Shown here: positions 50,697 through 58,879 of the stretch, one piece after another
How positions within the stretch are numbered: the stretch's first letter is position 1
Layout of the letters: each line of letters starts with the position of its first letter
From: M3007 sp964539805
GTDB lineage: Bacteria; Bacteroidota; Bacteroidia; Chitinophagales; Saprospiraceae
Length of the DNA stretch: 64,000 nt
Direction of reading: 5' to 3'
Assembly (NCBI GenBank): GCA_964539805.1
Contig: CAZIKN010000014.1
Span: 6,766 to 70,765 of the forward strand
Position numbers and translations under genes: made by a program
Notes under the pieces: model-generated
Databases searched by the model: none
What the model was told of the DNA's origin: nothing
What the model saw: the letters and a program-made list of their open reading frames with translations, nothing else

Positions 50697-53600
50697 TTTT
50701 TAATCAAATCTTGCAAAATCTGCATCACTGCTGCGATATTGATGGTTTTATCTGCACCCAATTGCGCTTGCAAATGAGCTTGCAAGGTATTTATTTCTGC
50801 TTGTTTTTTCTTAGGCAACCGCACTATTTTCTTTTGAATATCATCAAAACTGGCAATTTCCAATTGAAAAACGGATTCTTTCGCTTCGTTGATGTCCGCT
50901 TGACTGATGTTGGTCAAGTTGTCCAAATCGGTTATGATCGTTTTAAATTTGTCATAGAGCAACAACTCATCCTCGTCGCGAAAGGCTTCGAGATTTTTGC
51001 CAACCAAAGACTGGGCCAGCGACCCTAACCAAGCACGGCGATCATCCGATTCCGAGTACAGGCGTTGTACAAAGGCTTTTTGGCCCGGGAGCAGTAAATG
51101 TTTTTTTAATTTTTTAAACCTTTCTCTGAATAGGAGTTGATACTCCTCAAATGTAATATTTTCGTAAATTACTTCCAATTGGATAAATGTCTCATAGCGA
51201 TTCAGCAAGTCATCAAAGCAGGTGCGTATTTCACGAATAGCATCCTGAAGATTTCTCGCATAGGTTTCCAAATGCTCTCGCTTGCTTTGCAGTTGTTTAC
51301 TTGAGTACCCCAATGCAAGCGGGAAATCATCGAAAAATGTTTTTTCAGGATCAGTCGAAGTTGCTATGGCATTACGAATGGCCGAGGCTTCTTTGCTTAA
51401 GCGCTTTGTGTTTTTAGCATAATCCGGTAATTTTTTAAAGAATATCAGGAAGGGTTTTATTGTTTCAATAAAGGTTTGTTGGGTTGGTTGATCTGTCTCT
51501 TGTTGATGCAAAAAAAGGCGATAACTATTGAAAATATCTAATCTTATACCTTCCAGATCAAAGGCTTTTACCTCATAATCTTGCGGGTATTTGGTTACCA
51601 GTTCCAATATCTCATCGTTAAGATTGGCTATAAAAACCCCTTTGTTAAAAAGTGCAAAATCATTTCGTTTAATAAATAGAAAGGTTGGGAGCCAAAACTC
51701 GATCAAACCCTGCTTGATTTTAAAAGGTCTTTTAGAGAGAATCTCAGCGAATTCTGATACCCGACGGCGACTTTTACGTGCACTGTCCAAAAACGCATTA
51801 GATACCTGCCAAAGTGACGAAAAAGTTGAATTGCTTGCAACTTCTATTGCTTGTGAGGGCTTTTGAGTATCCGGCCAAAGGCTATTTTCGCGCAATAGCG
51901 TAATGAATATGGTTTTTTCTGGCGGAAACCTTTCCTTTTCAAAGCCCATATTTTCCAAACCCCAATTTGCAGATAGTGCCTTTAGGTAATTGCGTTTAGC
52001 CGTATATATTGGAGCAGGTAGTTTGTGCCTATTGACCAATTCATTTTTATAATGCGGAGCTTTAGCATACACGTGTTCGCAAATACGGCTCAGCTCGGTA
52101 TTAAAAGCACGTTTGTTATCAATTTGAATTTGTTGACCTCTGTACACCCAACAGATGTCATTAGTACTGTTGCTATATAAGTTGTTGAGAATGTAATGGT
52201 TGAGTAGCGATTGTTGATGAGCTAATATACCTTCAAATTCTTTGAGTGCTACTTTGTCCCGTTGATTGATATCACGGAGTGCTTTTTTAGTACGCTCTAT
52301 CTCAAAAAGCAGTTCTTTTATTGCTTTTGAATTAAGATAAAATCCATACAGGACTGCCTCATGTTGCGCAGATGATACCTTAACAATATCCTTTATGTTT
52401 AATTTATCATTAAACACTAAATTGATAAAACCGTCTATTTCGCCTTGTGGCAACATTTTTTCTAACGGGTAATTGGATATTTTGAACTCAAACAAACGCG
52501 GAGTTCCTGTTTTATAATAGTGCGACTTAGCGAAAATGGGTTCAAGCGAATAATTTTTTTCTACTAAAGTGGCAATATCAGTTATTTCCACCTGTTTACC
52601 CGCTGCTTCGAGTGTAGAATAAATATCAATGTCAGTGCCTTCAAATAAGATAAAACGCTTATTATGTCGCTGAAATAATAAAATTTGAGCCTCCTCCAAT
52701 GCTTCAATGATGTTTTCAGCACTTTCGATACCTAAAGAAACTTTCGCATATTTCGTCCAAAACACTTTATCTAAAATGCTACCATGTTTGGCAAAAAGTT
52801 GAAGCAATCCAATTGACTTTACGACTTTCTTCGCCTCCAATATGTCTCTATCCCATTGATTTTCAATTTTATCCAAAGCATTTTTAATACTTGACCAAAT
52901 TGCGCGATCAGGGTTAGCCTGGCTGATTAGATAAGAATAAAAATTGAAAATTAGGTAATCATACACATTGCTTAGGTTGTAAAAAGGATTGCTGCGTTTT
53001 TGATAGCCTCGTAGCCCTGTATAATCAGGGTTTTCTAAAAAAGAAAACAGTGAGCGTTCGTTTTGCCCATACCGTTGTAAGGCAGATGTAATAACGTTGG
53101 CAGAAAACAAATCTAGGGGGAAAATCTTTAATCCCAAGTTAACTGGAGTATCGGATGAAAAAACAAAGGCTTTTGAATCATGATGTAGTTGAATCATGTT
53201 CTCTACCATTTGCTTGTCCGGCTTTCCTAAATCTAACTGTTCCATTCGTTCTGCAGCAAGATACAAAAGTTGCTCTACTGATTCGTTAAATGCTATTTCG
53301 AGGAGGCGTCCCTTTACTTTTCGCCATTCCTCGCGTTGCATTGAACTTAAATGGTATGAATATGCTTCAAAATTTTGATGTATTGTTGTAATTAATATAA
53401 TGTTATGGTCAGGGTTGTTACAAAATTCAGCCAATTGTTGAATGAAATAGATTTCTTCCTCTGGATTGTTCTTGGCTGAGTATTCCAAAAACTTTCCGAA
53501 TTCATCTATTGCAATGAATAGTGCCTTTTCTCCTTTGCCTAACTTATGATAACGTTGATAAATTTCTGCCAATATGGTTTGTGTTGTTGCATTCTCGTCA

Positions 53601-53914
53601 AGCCCAAATCGCTGCCTAAAATAAGCTCGTAACGATTTGTACTCACCAACACATGGTATAAAATCAACCTTGAATGTTTTCTCAAAAGGAAATTGAAAAT
53701 AATGTTTTTGGCCACGGGCACTTTGTTCAAATGCCCAAAGGAATGCGGACTTTCCGGTGCCAAACGATCCTATTAAATTAAAAGCCCTACCTCCTTGTTT
53801 TAGGCTGTCCCAAATAACCTGCGCTGCTTGCGTAGCATTTGGGGTTGGAATATAGGATAACTCCCTGTTTTGGTCCCTAATGATATGTATAGAAGGCGTA
53901 TGTTTAGTTAACAT
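50693..53914 (-). CDS. Large P-loop ATPase (SspC-like)
   Basis: 1073 residues. P-loop GSFGTGKSA at 49-57, Walker B ALFIAIDEFGKF at 131-142 and a sensor-like ILITTIHQN at about 173-181, in an AAA/STAND-like N-terminal domain. The remaining 800 residues are helical, with coiled-coil segments near 540-570 and in the last 250 residues. Size, position between the DUF4007 and sulfur-transferase genes, and the Walker motifs fit SspC of SspBCD systems. Related large ATPases occur in BREX and DptFGH-type loci, so this rests on context. It overlaps the DUF4007 stop by 11 bases. Confidence 0.7.
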   Translation of the reverse strand: MLTKHTPSIHIIRDQNRELSYIPTPNATQAAQVIWDSLKQGGRAFNLIGSFGTGKSAFLWAFEQSARGQKHYFQFPFEKTFKVDFIPCVGEYKSLRAYFRQRFGLDENATTQTILAEIYQRYHKLGKGEKALFIAIDEFGKFLEYSAKNNPEEEIYFIQQLAEFCNNPDHNIILITTIHQNFEAYSYHLSSMQREEWRKVKGRLLEIAFNESVEQLLYLAAERMEQLDLGKPDKQMVENMIQLHHDSKAFVFSSDTPVNLGLKIFPLDLFSANVITSALQRYGQNERSLFSFLENPDYTGLRGYQKRSNPFYNLSNVYDYLIFNFYSYLISQANPDRAIWSSIKNALDKIENQWDRDILEAKKVVKSIGLLQLFAKHGSILDKVFWTKYAKVSLGIESAENIIEALEEAQILLFQRHNKRFILFEGTDIDIYSTLEAAGKQVEITDIATLVEKNYSLEPIFAKSHYYKTGTPRLFEFKISNYPLEKMLPQGEIDGFINLVFNDKLNIKDIVKVSSAQHEAVLYGFYLNSKAIKELLFEIERTKKALRDINQRDKVALKEFEGILAHQQSLLNHYILNNLYSNSTNDICWVYRGQQIQIDNKRAFNTELSRICEHVYAKAPHYKNELVNRHKLPAPIYTAKRNYLKALSANWGLENMGFEKERFPPEKTIFITLLRENSLWPDTQKPSQAIEVASNSTFSSLWQVSNAFLDSARKSRRRVSEFAEILSKRPFKIKQGLIEFWLPTFLFIKRNDFALFNKGVFIANLNDEILELVTKYPQDYEVKAFDLEGIRLDIFNSYRLFLHQQETDQPTQQTFIETIKPFLIFFKKLPDYAKNTKRLSKEASAIRNAIATSTDPEKTFFDDFPLALGYSSKQLQSKREHLETYARNLQDAIREIRTCFDDLLNRYETFIQLEVIYENITFEEYQLLFRERFKKLKKHLLLPGQKAFVQRLYSESDDRRAWLGSLAQSLVGKNLEAFRDEDELLLYDKFKTIITDLDNLTNISQADINEAKESVFQLEIASFDDIQKKIVRLPKKKQAEINTLQAHLQAQLGADKTINIAAVMQILQDLIKK

Positions 53915-54767
53915 GATAATGATCTTTTAAAAAGAAGTAAGGATTAGGTTTGTTTTCCTTAAACTGAAGTTCTCGAACACCCGCATCATCTTTAAAAACG
54001 ATTAAATCAGCGTATTTTACTGCAATAGACTCCATTTTGGCATACATCCCAGCCTCATTAATGGCAAAAATAGAGCCTGGGCTATCCCAATCAGAAAGCA
54101 AAGTTTGAAAGTTAATTGAGATACCATAATGTTCATTTTCTGCTATCGCATATAGCAGCACTTCATCGGGTAGGTTTTTTCTATCAGTTGGCTCCACAGT
54201 AAATGTAGATTTACCGACAGGTCTCACGAGGCGTAATTCCGTCAAAATTCCGCTAATAATGTCTTCCTTATCTTTTGCGTCCGGGTCCCCTACATACATT
54301 TTAGAAAACACAACAAAATCAGATTCTACTGTATTTTGTTTATTAGCTGCATCCGAGAATGATGCATATTTGAATTTAATAAAATTCCAGAACTGTTCCT
54401 TGGTGAATTCCATTTTTTCTCTTCGAAATTCATTAAACAGAATATTATATAATGTAGCATAATTCTTTTTCACCAATTTGTAATGAAGTAGCCAAAGGCT
54501 TGCATCATCCTCGAGATAAGGGTCAAAACCATTATCTGCAAACAAATAATGAGCAAATTCCGTCAATTCATCGTTTGTATCCAACACATTAAAGGCTCGC
54601 ATCCAATAGCGTATGGCCCCAACCATATTTTTTCCCACACCAAGATGCACTACGGCATCATCAGCATTAAAAGATTTACCTGACACAACATAATCATATC
54701 CTTTTTTTAACCATAAGTGTCGGCACTGAAAGGTTTCATGGCCTGAAAATGTGGGACGGCTATCCAT
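53904..54767 (-). CDS. DUF4007 family protein (SspB-like)
   Basis: 287 residues from the ATG at 54767. The in-frame ATG at 54854 would place the promoter element inside the coding region and adds 29 residues before the conserved opening RPTFSGHETFQCRHLWLKKG. That opening and DAVVHLGVGKNMVGAIRYW are the DUF4007 signature. To my knowledge SspB, the nicking component of the single-strand phosphorothioation system SspABCD, is a DUF4007 protein. It is the first gene of the six-gene operon. No separate nuclease motif was recognised by eye. Confidence 0.75.
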   Translation of the reverse strand: MDSRPTFSGHETFQCRHLWLKKGYDYVVSGKSFNADDAVVHLGVGKNMVGAIRYWMRAFNVLDTNDELTEFAHYLFADNGFDPYLEDDASLWLLHYKLVKKNYATLYNILFNEFRREKMEFTKEQFWNFIKFKYASFSDAANKQNTVESDFVVFSKMYVGDPDAKDKEDIISGILTELRLVRPVGKSTFTVEPTDRKNLPDEVLLYAIAENEHYGISINFQTLLSDWDSPGSIFAINEAGMYAKMESIAVKYADLIVFKDDAGVRELQFKENKPNPYFFLKDHYHVN

Positions 54768-54788
54768 AAAGTAAAATTTTTTGTTTTG

Positions 54789-54796
54789 CAAAGGTA
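54789..54796 (-). promoter_or_regulatory. -7 promoter element TACCTTTG of the island operon
   Basis: Minus-strand match to TAnnTTTG, 21 bases before the DUF4007 ATG. The whole six-gene run overlaps or is spaced by at most 12 bases, so one promoter probably drives it. No -33 TTG was found. Confidence 0.45.
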
Positions 54797-54878
54797 GTGC
54801 ACTGTTTGTAGGTTTAATAACTTTTAAAATGTTTTGGTTGATATTTTTAATCAACCATAGAAAAGTAATTATCCGTTA

Positions 54879-54946
54879 CAATGATGCCAAAAACGCCCTC
54901 ACCCCACTAAATCTCACCGTTTTGTCCTCAAAATGTGCCTAGGCGG
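54879..54946. repeat. Right boundary repeat of the island (second HMG-CoA reductase 3'-end copy)
   Basis: About 60 bases from 54887 match 55408-55466 (the true 3' end of the HMG-CoA reductase gene) with only a few mismatches, in the same orientation; the first 29 bases also match 45304-45332. This is a duplicated gene tail, 520 bp from the intact copy. Confidence 0.65.
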
Positions 54947-54979
54947 GCCCCACTTCTCAGGGCAATGGCTATTTGGGCG

Positions 54980-55140
54980 GTCTGCATGGCAGCGAGCCGT
55001 CTGTTCAGGTTATAGCACTCTATGGGATTGGCATTCCGATGGATGCTGTCCAATATTTTCACCATGCGCTGGTGACCATTTTGGGCCGCTGGTGTACTTT
55101 TGGTGCTTCCTTTATCTTGTGAATAGGCCAAAAAGGTGAA
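54980..55140 (-). pseudogene. Decayed 5' fragment of an FG-GAP/ASPIC lipoprotein gene
   Basis: The minus-strand reading SQDKGSTKST ... RMVKILDSIHRNANPIECYN closely parallels residues 25-70 of the intact gene at 42967-45225 (RMVKILDSIYRNANPIDCYN). The lipobox Cys is replaced (LAYSQDKG against FACSQDKG), the signal region is degraded and the frame soon runs into the duplicated HMG-CoA reductase tail. It is a non-functional partial paralogue. Confidence 0.75.
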
Positions 55141-55199
55141 TAAGGCCCATGCGCATCGCAAATGAACGCTGGCCGAACTTAAATTAAACAAGCATACAG

Positions 55200-55322
55200 A
55201 TGGAGAACAAGTTGCAAAATATTGATATTGAGCCGCTTTTGGCGCAAATCAATGCATTGATTCTACAAAGCAGGGAGCTTGCAGGCCGAGTAGTAATGCA
55301 ACGCTTACCTCATATTGCTTGA
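55200..55322 (+). other. Short open frame of 40 codons in the island's right flank
   Basis: Starts ATGGAGAACAAG and reads MENKLQNIDIEPLLAQINAL and 20 more residues, then a stop; a second frame fragment (VTDSEGAERIVEINLLQMRL) follows to about 55395. Both look like pieces of larger proteins that I do not recognise. Together with the pseudogene and the tail repeat they make the 54768-55396 stretch a zone of gene debris. Confidence 0.3.
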
Positions 55323-55396
55323 AGTCACCGACTCAGAGGGTGCGGAGCGCATCGTGGAGATCAACCTGTTGCAGATGCGGCTTGGACTAAAGTGCA

Positions 55397-56716
55397 TCAA
55401 ACGCCCCCCAAAAACGCCCTCACCCCACTAAAACTCACCGTTTTGCCTTCAAAGTGTGCCTGTGCGGCCAGGGCCTGTTCGGCTGAGGCTCCGAGGTGGT
55501 TGAGGATGTTGGTCAGGTGCATTTTCATGTGTCCCTGCTGGATGCCTGTGGTAATCAGGGAGCGCACGGCCGCAAAATTTTGGGCTAAGCCAACACAGGC
55601 AGTGATGCACATCAGTTCCTCAGCACTGGGGTGGCCAAGCAGTTCGAGGGATGCCTTGGCCAATGGATGGAGCGCCGTAAGGCCGCCTACGGTGCCAAGG
55701 GCAAGGGGAATTTCTAATTCAAAACGGAAAATATCATTATCCAGGGTACAGCGGCTAAGGCTGCGGTATTGCCCGTCACGACAGGCGTAGGTGTGCCCAC
55801 AGGCCTCTATGGCACGGAAATCATTGCCCGTAGCCAAAATAACGGCATCAATACCATTAAAAATACCTTTATTATGCGTAGTGGCGCGGTAAGGATCAAT
55901 GGTGGCAATGCGCACGGCTAAGGCAAAGCGTTCGGCCAGGCTGCGGGCATCCATGCCTTGGCTGCGGGCCAGTTCCTCAAAAGAAGCAATTGGGGTTTCG
56001 CCCCAGGCGCGTACCAAGCAGTTGGGCGTGTAGTTGGACAGGATGGACATCACCACTTCCACATCGCGCTCCGAATCTTCAAGGGCCGGGTGCTCGGTCA
56101 TAAAATGCTCCAGGGTGTCGGCAAAACGCTCCAGGACCGAGTTGATAAAATTGGCCCCCATGCTGTCACAGGTATGAAAAGATGCGCGCAGCTGATAATA
56201 ATCGGGCTCCAATGTCGTGAAATCATGCAGCGCTATGTCCAAAATACCGCCGCCTCTTTTTTCCATATTGGCCGTCAGATCAGCGGAGGATTCCAAAAGC
56301 GTCTGTTTCAGGGTAGGGAAGATATGCTGCAAGCGTTCCGCGCCACCGAACCAGCGAAAATGCAGCTGACCCAATTTCACCGTGCCCAAAATTTCCGCAT
56401 GAAATCCGCCGCGGTCCGCCCAAAACTTGGCGGCACTGCTGGCTGCTGCTACTACGCTGCTTTCCTCAATCACCATAGGCACCGCGTAGGTTTTGCCGTT
56501 GATGACAAAATTGGGGGCTATACTGTAAGGCAGGACATAATTGGCGATGGTATTTTCCGTAAATCCGTCAATGATGCGCTGGGTTTCGGGGTCAGGGTGC
56601 TGCCAGGCCGACAGGGTTTGGGCAAGTTCAGAAGGCTCAGGGGAGAAATGATCAGCCAGCCATTGTATTTTTTGGTGTTTGTCAAATTTAGAAAAACCTG
56701 AAACAGATTTAGACAT
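55397..56716 (-). CDS. mvaA: Hydroxymethylglutaryl-CoA reductase, class II type
   Basis: 439 residues, typical of class II enzymes. Visible family motifs: VIEESSVVAAASSAAKFW near residues 80-97 with a catalytic Glu, DSMGANFINSVLE, THNKGIFNGIDAVILATGNDFRA with the catalytic Lys and Asn-Asp region, and GTVGGLTALHPLAKASLELLG. It makes mevalonate from HMG-CoA (or the reverse) for isoprenoid synthesis; it has no membrane anchor. No other mevalonate gene is adjacent. Its 3' end has been duplicated at the island boundaries. Confidence 0.93.
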   Translation of the reverse strand: MSKSVSGFSKFDKHQKIQWLADHFSPEPSELAQTLSAWQHPDPETQRIIDGFTENTIANYVLPYSIAPNFVINGKTYAVPMVIEESSVVAAASSAAKFWADRGGFHAEILGTVKLGQLHFRWFGGAERLQHIFPTLKQTLLESSADLTANMEKRGGGILDIALHDFTTLEPDYYQLRASFHTCDSMGANFINSVLERFADTLEHFMTEHPALEDSERDVEVVMSILSNYTPNCLVRAWGETPIASFEELARSQGMDARSLAERFALAVRIATIDPYRATTHNKGIFNGIDAVILATGNDFRAIEACGHTYACRDGQYRSLSRCTLDNDIFRFELEIPLALGTVGGLTALHPLAKASLELLGHPSAEELMCITACVGLAQNFAAVRSLITTGIQQGHMKMHLTNILNHLGASAEQALAAQAHFEGKTVSFSGVRAFLGGV

Positions 56717-56787
56717 TGATAGGAAAAAGGTAAAGGGCTATGGAGTAAAATAGGATGCCTGGTATTTGCAAGATGATTTTCGGCCCA

Positions 56788-57681
56788 TTACTTACGACGC
56801 TTCAGGCCATCCAAAAACGCCAAGGTGTCGGGCAGACCATTGAGCACACGCGTGTTTATGGGCAATTTGACGGGGTTGACAAACATTTGGGCACCCGTAA
56901 GCAGAAATTGGCTGCCGGGGGCAGATGATGAGGCATAATCCACATAATTCTGCACACTTTGCCGCGCCAGCGGTTCTTGCAGTATAGTGAATATGTAGTT
57001 TGGCTTGAGGGACTGGCAGGCATCGCGCAGGTCGCCCAAACTGGTGTTGGTGCCAAGATAAATCACCTTGTGATGCCGCCTGCGAAGCAGATACTGCATA
57101 AACAGCAAGGTGAGCTCCTGAGAGTCGCCTTCTGGAGAATACAATAAAAAACTTTCCGACTCACGGGTGTATTGCAGCGGCTCCTGATCAATGGCTGTCA
57201 TCAGTTTGCGCCGGATAAGCCCACTGATAAAGCGTTCGTTGGCCGCACTCACGCTATTGGTGAGCCAAAGCACATTGAGTTTGTCCAAGAAAGGGTAAAT
57301 GAGCTCCAACATGGTGCGCTCAAAGCCATGCTCCCAATGATAGGCCGTGTACACGCGGTCAAATGCGGCCTCGTCAAGATCAATCATGGCTAATGTAAGG
57401 CTGTCAATGTGTGCATTTTGGCTGCTGCCATTTTGCGTGATGTCGGCAGCACGGGCATTTACTTCCTCGGGATGAAGTTTAGCGATATGGCTTATTTTCA
57501 AGCCATGCTTGTTCAATAGCGCAATATTGAACAAATGCCGCAAATTATCGTCCGTGTAATAACGGATGTTCGTTTCCGTCCGCGCGGGCGAAATCAACTG
57601 GTAGCGCTGTTCCCATATACGGATCGTATGCGCTTTTATCCCGGTCAGTTTTTCCAAATCACGAATGGAATAATATGCCAT
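56788..57681 (-). CDS. MerR-type regulator with B12-binding-like domain
   Basis: 297 residues. The N-terminal MerR winged helix is YSIRDLEKLTGIKAHTIRIWEQRYQLISPART. A helical cap follows (about 85-165), then a Rossmann-like domain as in cobalamin-binding proteins (VIYLGTNTSLGDLRDAC). The canonical DxHxxG cobalamin motif is not visible (the equivalent loop reads SPEGDSQELT), so it may not bind B12. The architecture matches CarH/LitR-type light regulators and their B12-independent relatives, which often control isoprenoid or carotenoid genes; the HMG-CoA reductase gene is 72 bp downstream on the same strand. Confidence 0.82.
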   Translation of the reverse strand: MAYYSIRDLEKLTGIKAHTIRIWEQRYQLISPARTETNIRYYTDDNLRHLFNIALLNKHGLKISHIAKLHPEEVNARAADITQNGSSQNAHIDSLTLAMIDLDEAAFDRVYTAYHWEHGFERTMLELIYPFLDKLNVLWLTNSVSAANERFISGLIRRKLMTAIDQEPLQYTRESESFLLYSPEGDSQELTLLFMQYLLRRRHHKVIYLGTNTSLGDLRDACQSLKPNYIFTILQEPLARQSVQNYVDYASSSAPGSQFLLTGAQMFVNPVKLPINTRVLNGLPDTLAFLDGLKRRK

Positions 57682-57873
57682 TGTATCGGGTTAGTAATAA
57701 AATGTAAAGTAATTGCGATGCAAGTTGTTGAAGATCAATCAATAAGAGATTTTTTCGTCGGCTTTAGGCCCGCAAAACTATAAATTTTGATAAGAAAAAT
57801 AAAAGCAAAACAGCCTTTCCATGCTTATGTTCAATGATTTCGCCTAAAGTGGTCGAAAAAACATCAATTTATA

Positions 57874-57960
57874 CCCGGATTTAAGGGCCTGTCTGGAATC
57901 TTTCCGCTTGACCCTAAAGATATACGGACGCGGGTAGGCTCAAAACTGCGTTGCGTTGAA
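57874..57960. repeat. Dispersed repeat, copy R4, interrupted by the 160-bp element's end motif
   Basis: Starts ATACCCGGATTTAAG and ends GGTAGGCTCAAAACTGCG like the R family, but the middle is replaced by GCCTGTCTGGAATCTTTCCG and a dozen more bases, which resemble the end of the inverted-repeat element at 25640. It looks like one repeat inserted in another. The 57682-58048 gap has no gene. Confidence 0.55.
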
Positions 57961-58001
57961 AGTAATAAAAAAATTAATACAGATTTTCATTTTGCTTGTT
58001 G

Positions 58002-58009
58002 TAATTTTG
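58002..58009 (+). promoter_or_regulatory. -7 promoter element TAATTTTG for the OmpA gene
   Basis: Plus-strand match to TAnnTTTG, 40 bases before the ATG at 58049. Confidence 0.4.
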
Positions 58010-58048
58010 GCCGAACATTTTTTGCAAAACGTTTAAATTAACTTACAC

Positions 58049-58858
58049 ATGAGATTGCCATTATGGTTGCTTGCAATATTATTTGCAGGCTGGACAGCAT
58101 TTGTTGTCCATCGGTATTTCTGCGTTCAATGTGGTTGCTGCGGTGATTCAGCCGCTTCCACTCAAGAACAAACAAGCGGGGTTCCATTGTTCAAATGGAA
58201 TACTGCCCAAGCTGAGGCGGACAACAACTTTGCCGCCTGGAAAAAGAAACTCCTTTCAAAAGCTGGTCAAGGCGACACCCTTTTGATAACGGGGCTATAC
58301 CGTTCAGGTGAAAAAAACGATACCAAATACGAAAACCTTGGTCTCGCCCGCGCGCACGCGCTCAAGGCTATGATGATGCCGGAACTGCCGGAAAGCCGCA
58401 TCAAAGTTGGGGCCAAGCTCAGCTCTGACGCCCTTGCCGAGGGCGGTGCTGCCATGGAATCCGCCCAGTTTTCCTGGCTCAAAATGATGTTAAAAATGGA
58501 CCAAGGGGCCATCATAGAAGCCGATAATGCCACCACTATTTTATTCCCATTTAATTCTACCGTGAAGGACAAGGATGCGCAAGTGGATGCGTACTTGAAA
58601 GCCCTGAGCGAAAAACACAAAGGCACCAATGCCACTTTTAGCATAGTAGGGCACACCGATAATGTCGGAGACGACAAGGAAAACGCTGCCTTGGGATTGG
58701 GAAGGGCCAATTCCATCGCGCAGATCCTTCAATCAAACGGCATAGACAAATCGCGCATCAAAGCCGAATCCAAGGGCGAATCAGAGCCTGTTGCAGACAA
58801 CAACACCGATGATGGCCGCCACCTGAATCGCCGCGTCGTGATCACCGTAAATCGTTAA
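58049..58858 (+). CDS. OmpA family protein
   Basis: 269 residues. An N-terminal signal or anchor (LPLWLLAILFAGWTAFVV) is followed by a Cys-rich CVQCGCCG stretch. A first alpha/beta unit (40-140) resembles a degenerate OmpA-type domain (GLYRSGEKND ... GLARAHALK). The C-terminal OmpA domain (165-265) has SIVGHTDNVGDDKENAALGLGRA and HLNRRVVITV with the peptidoglycan-binding Asp/Arg pattern. It probably anchors to the cell wall from the inner or outer membrane. The next gene follows by 21 bp. Confidence 0.85.
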   Translation: MRLPLWLLAILFAGWTAFVVHRYFCVQCGCCGDSAASTQEQTSGVPLFKWNTAQAEADNNFAAWKKKLLSKAGQGDTLLITGLYRSGEKNDTKYENLGLARAHALKAMMMPELPESRIKVGAKLSSDALAEGGAAMESAQFSWLKMMLKMDQGAIIEADNATTILFPFNSTVKDKDAQVDAYLKALSEKHKGTNATFSIVGHTDNVGDDKENAALGLGRANSIAQILQSNGIDKSRIKAESKGESEPVADNNTDDGRHLNRRVVITVNR

Positions 58859-58879
58859 CCTACTAAAAATCAGAATATT

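Noticed and set aside
53904..54854. BREX or classical Dnd assignment for the island
   Set aside because: No PglX methyltransferase, PglZ, DndB or DndD-like gene was seen; the DUF4007 protein with a large ATPase and PAPS-reductase fits Ssp better.
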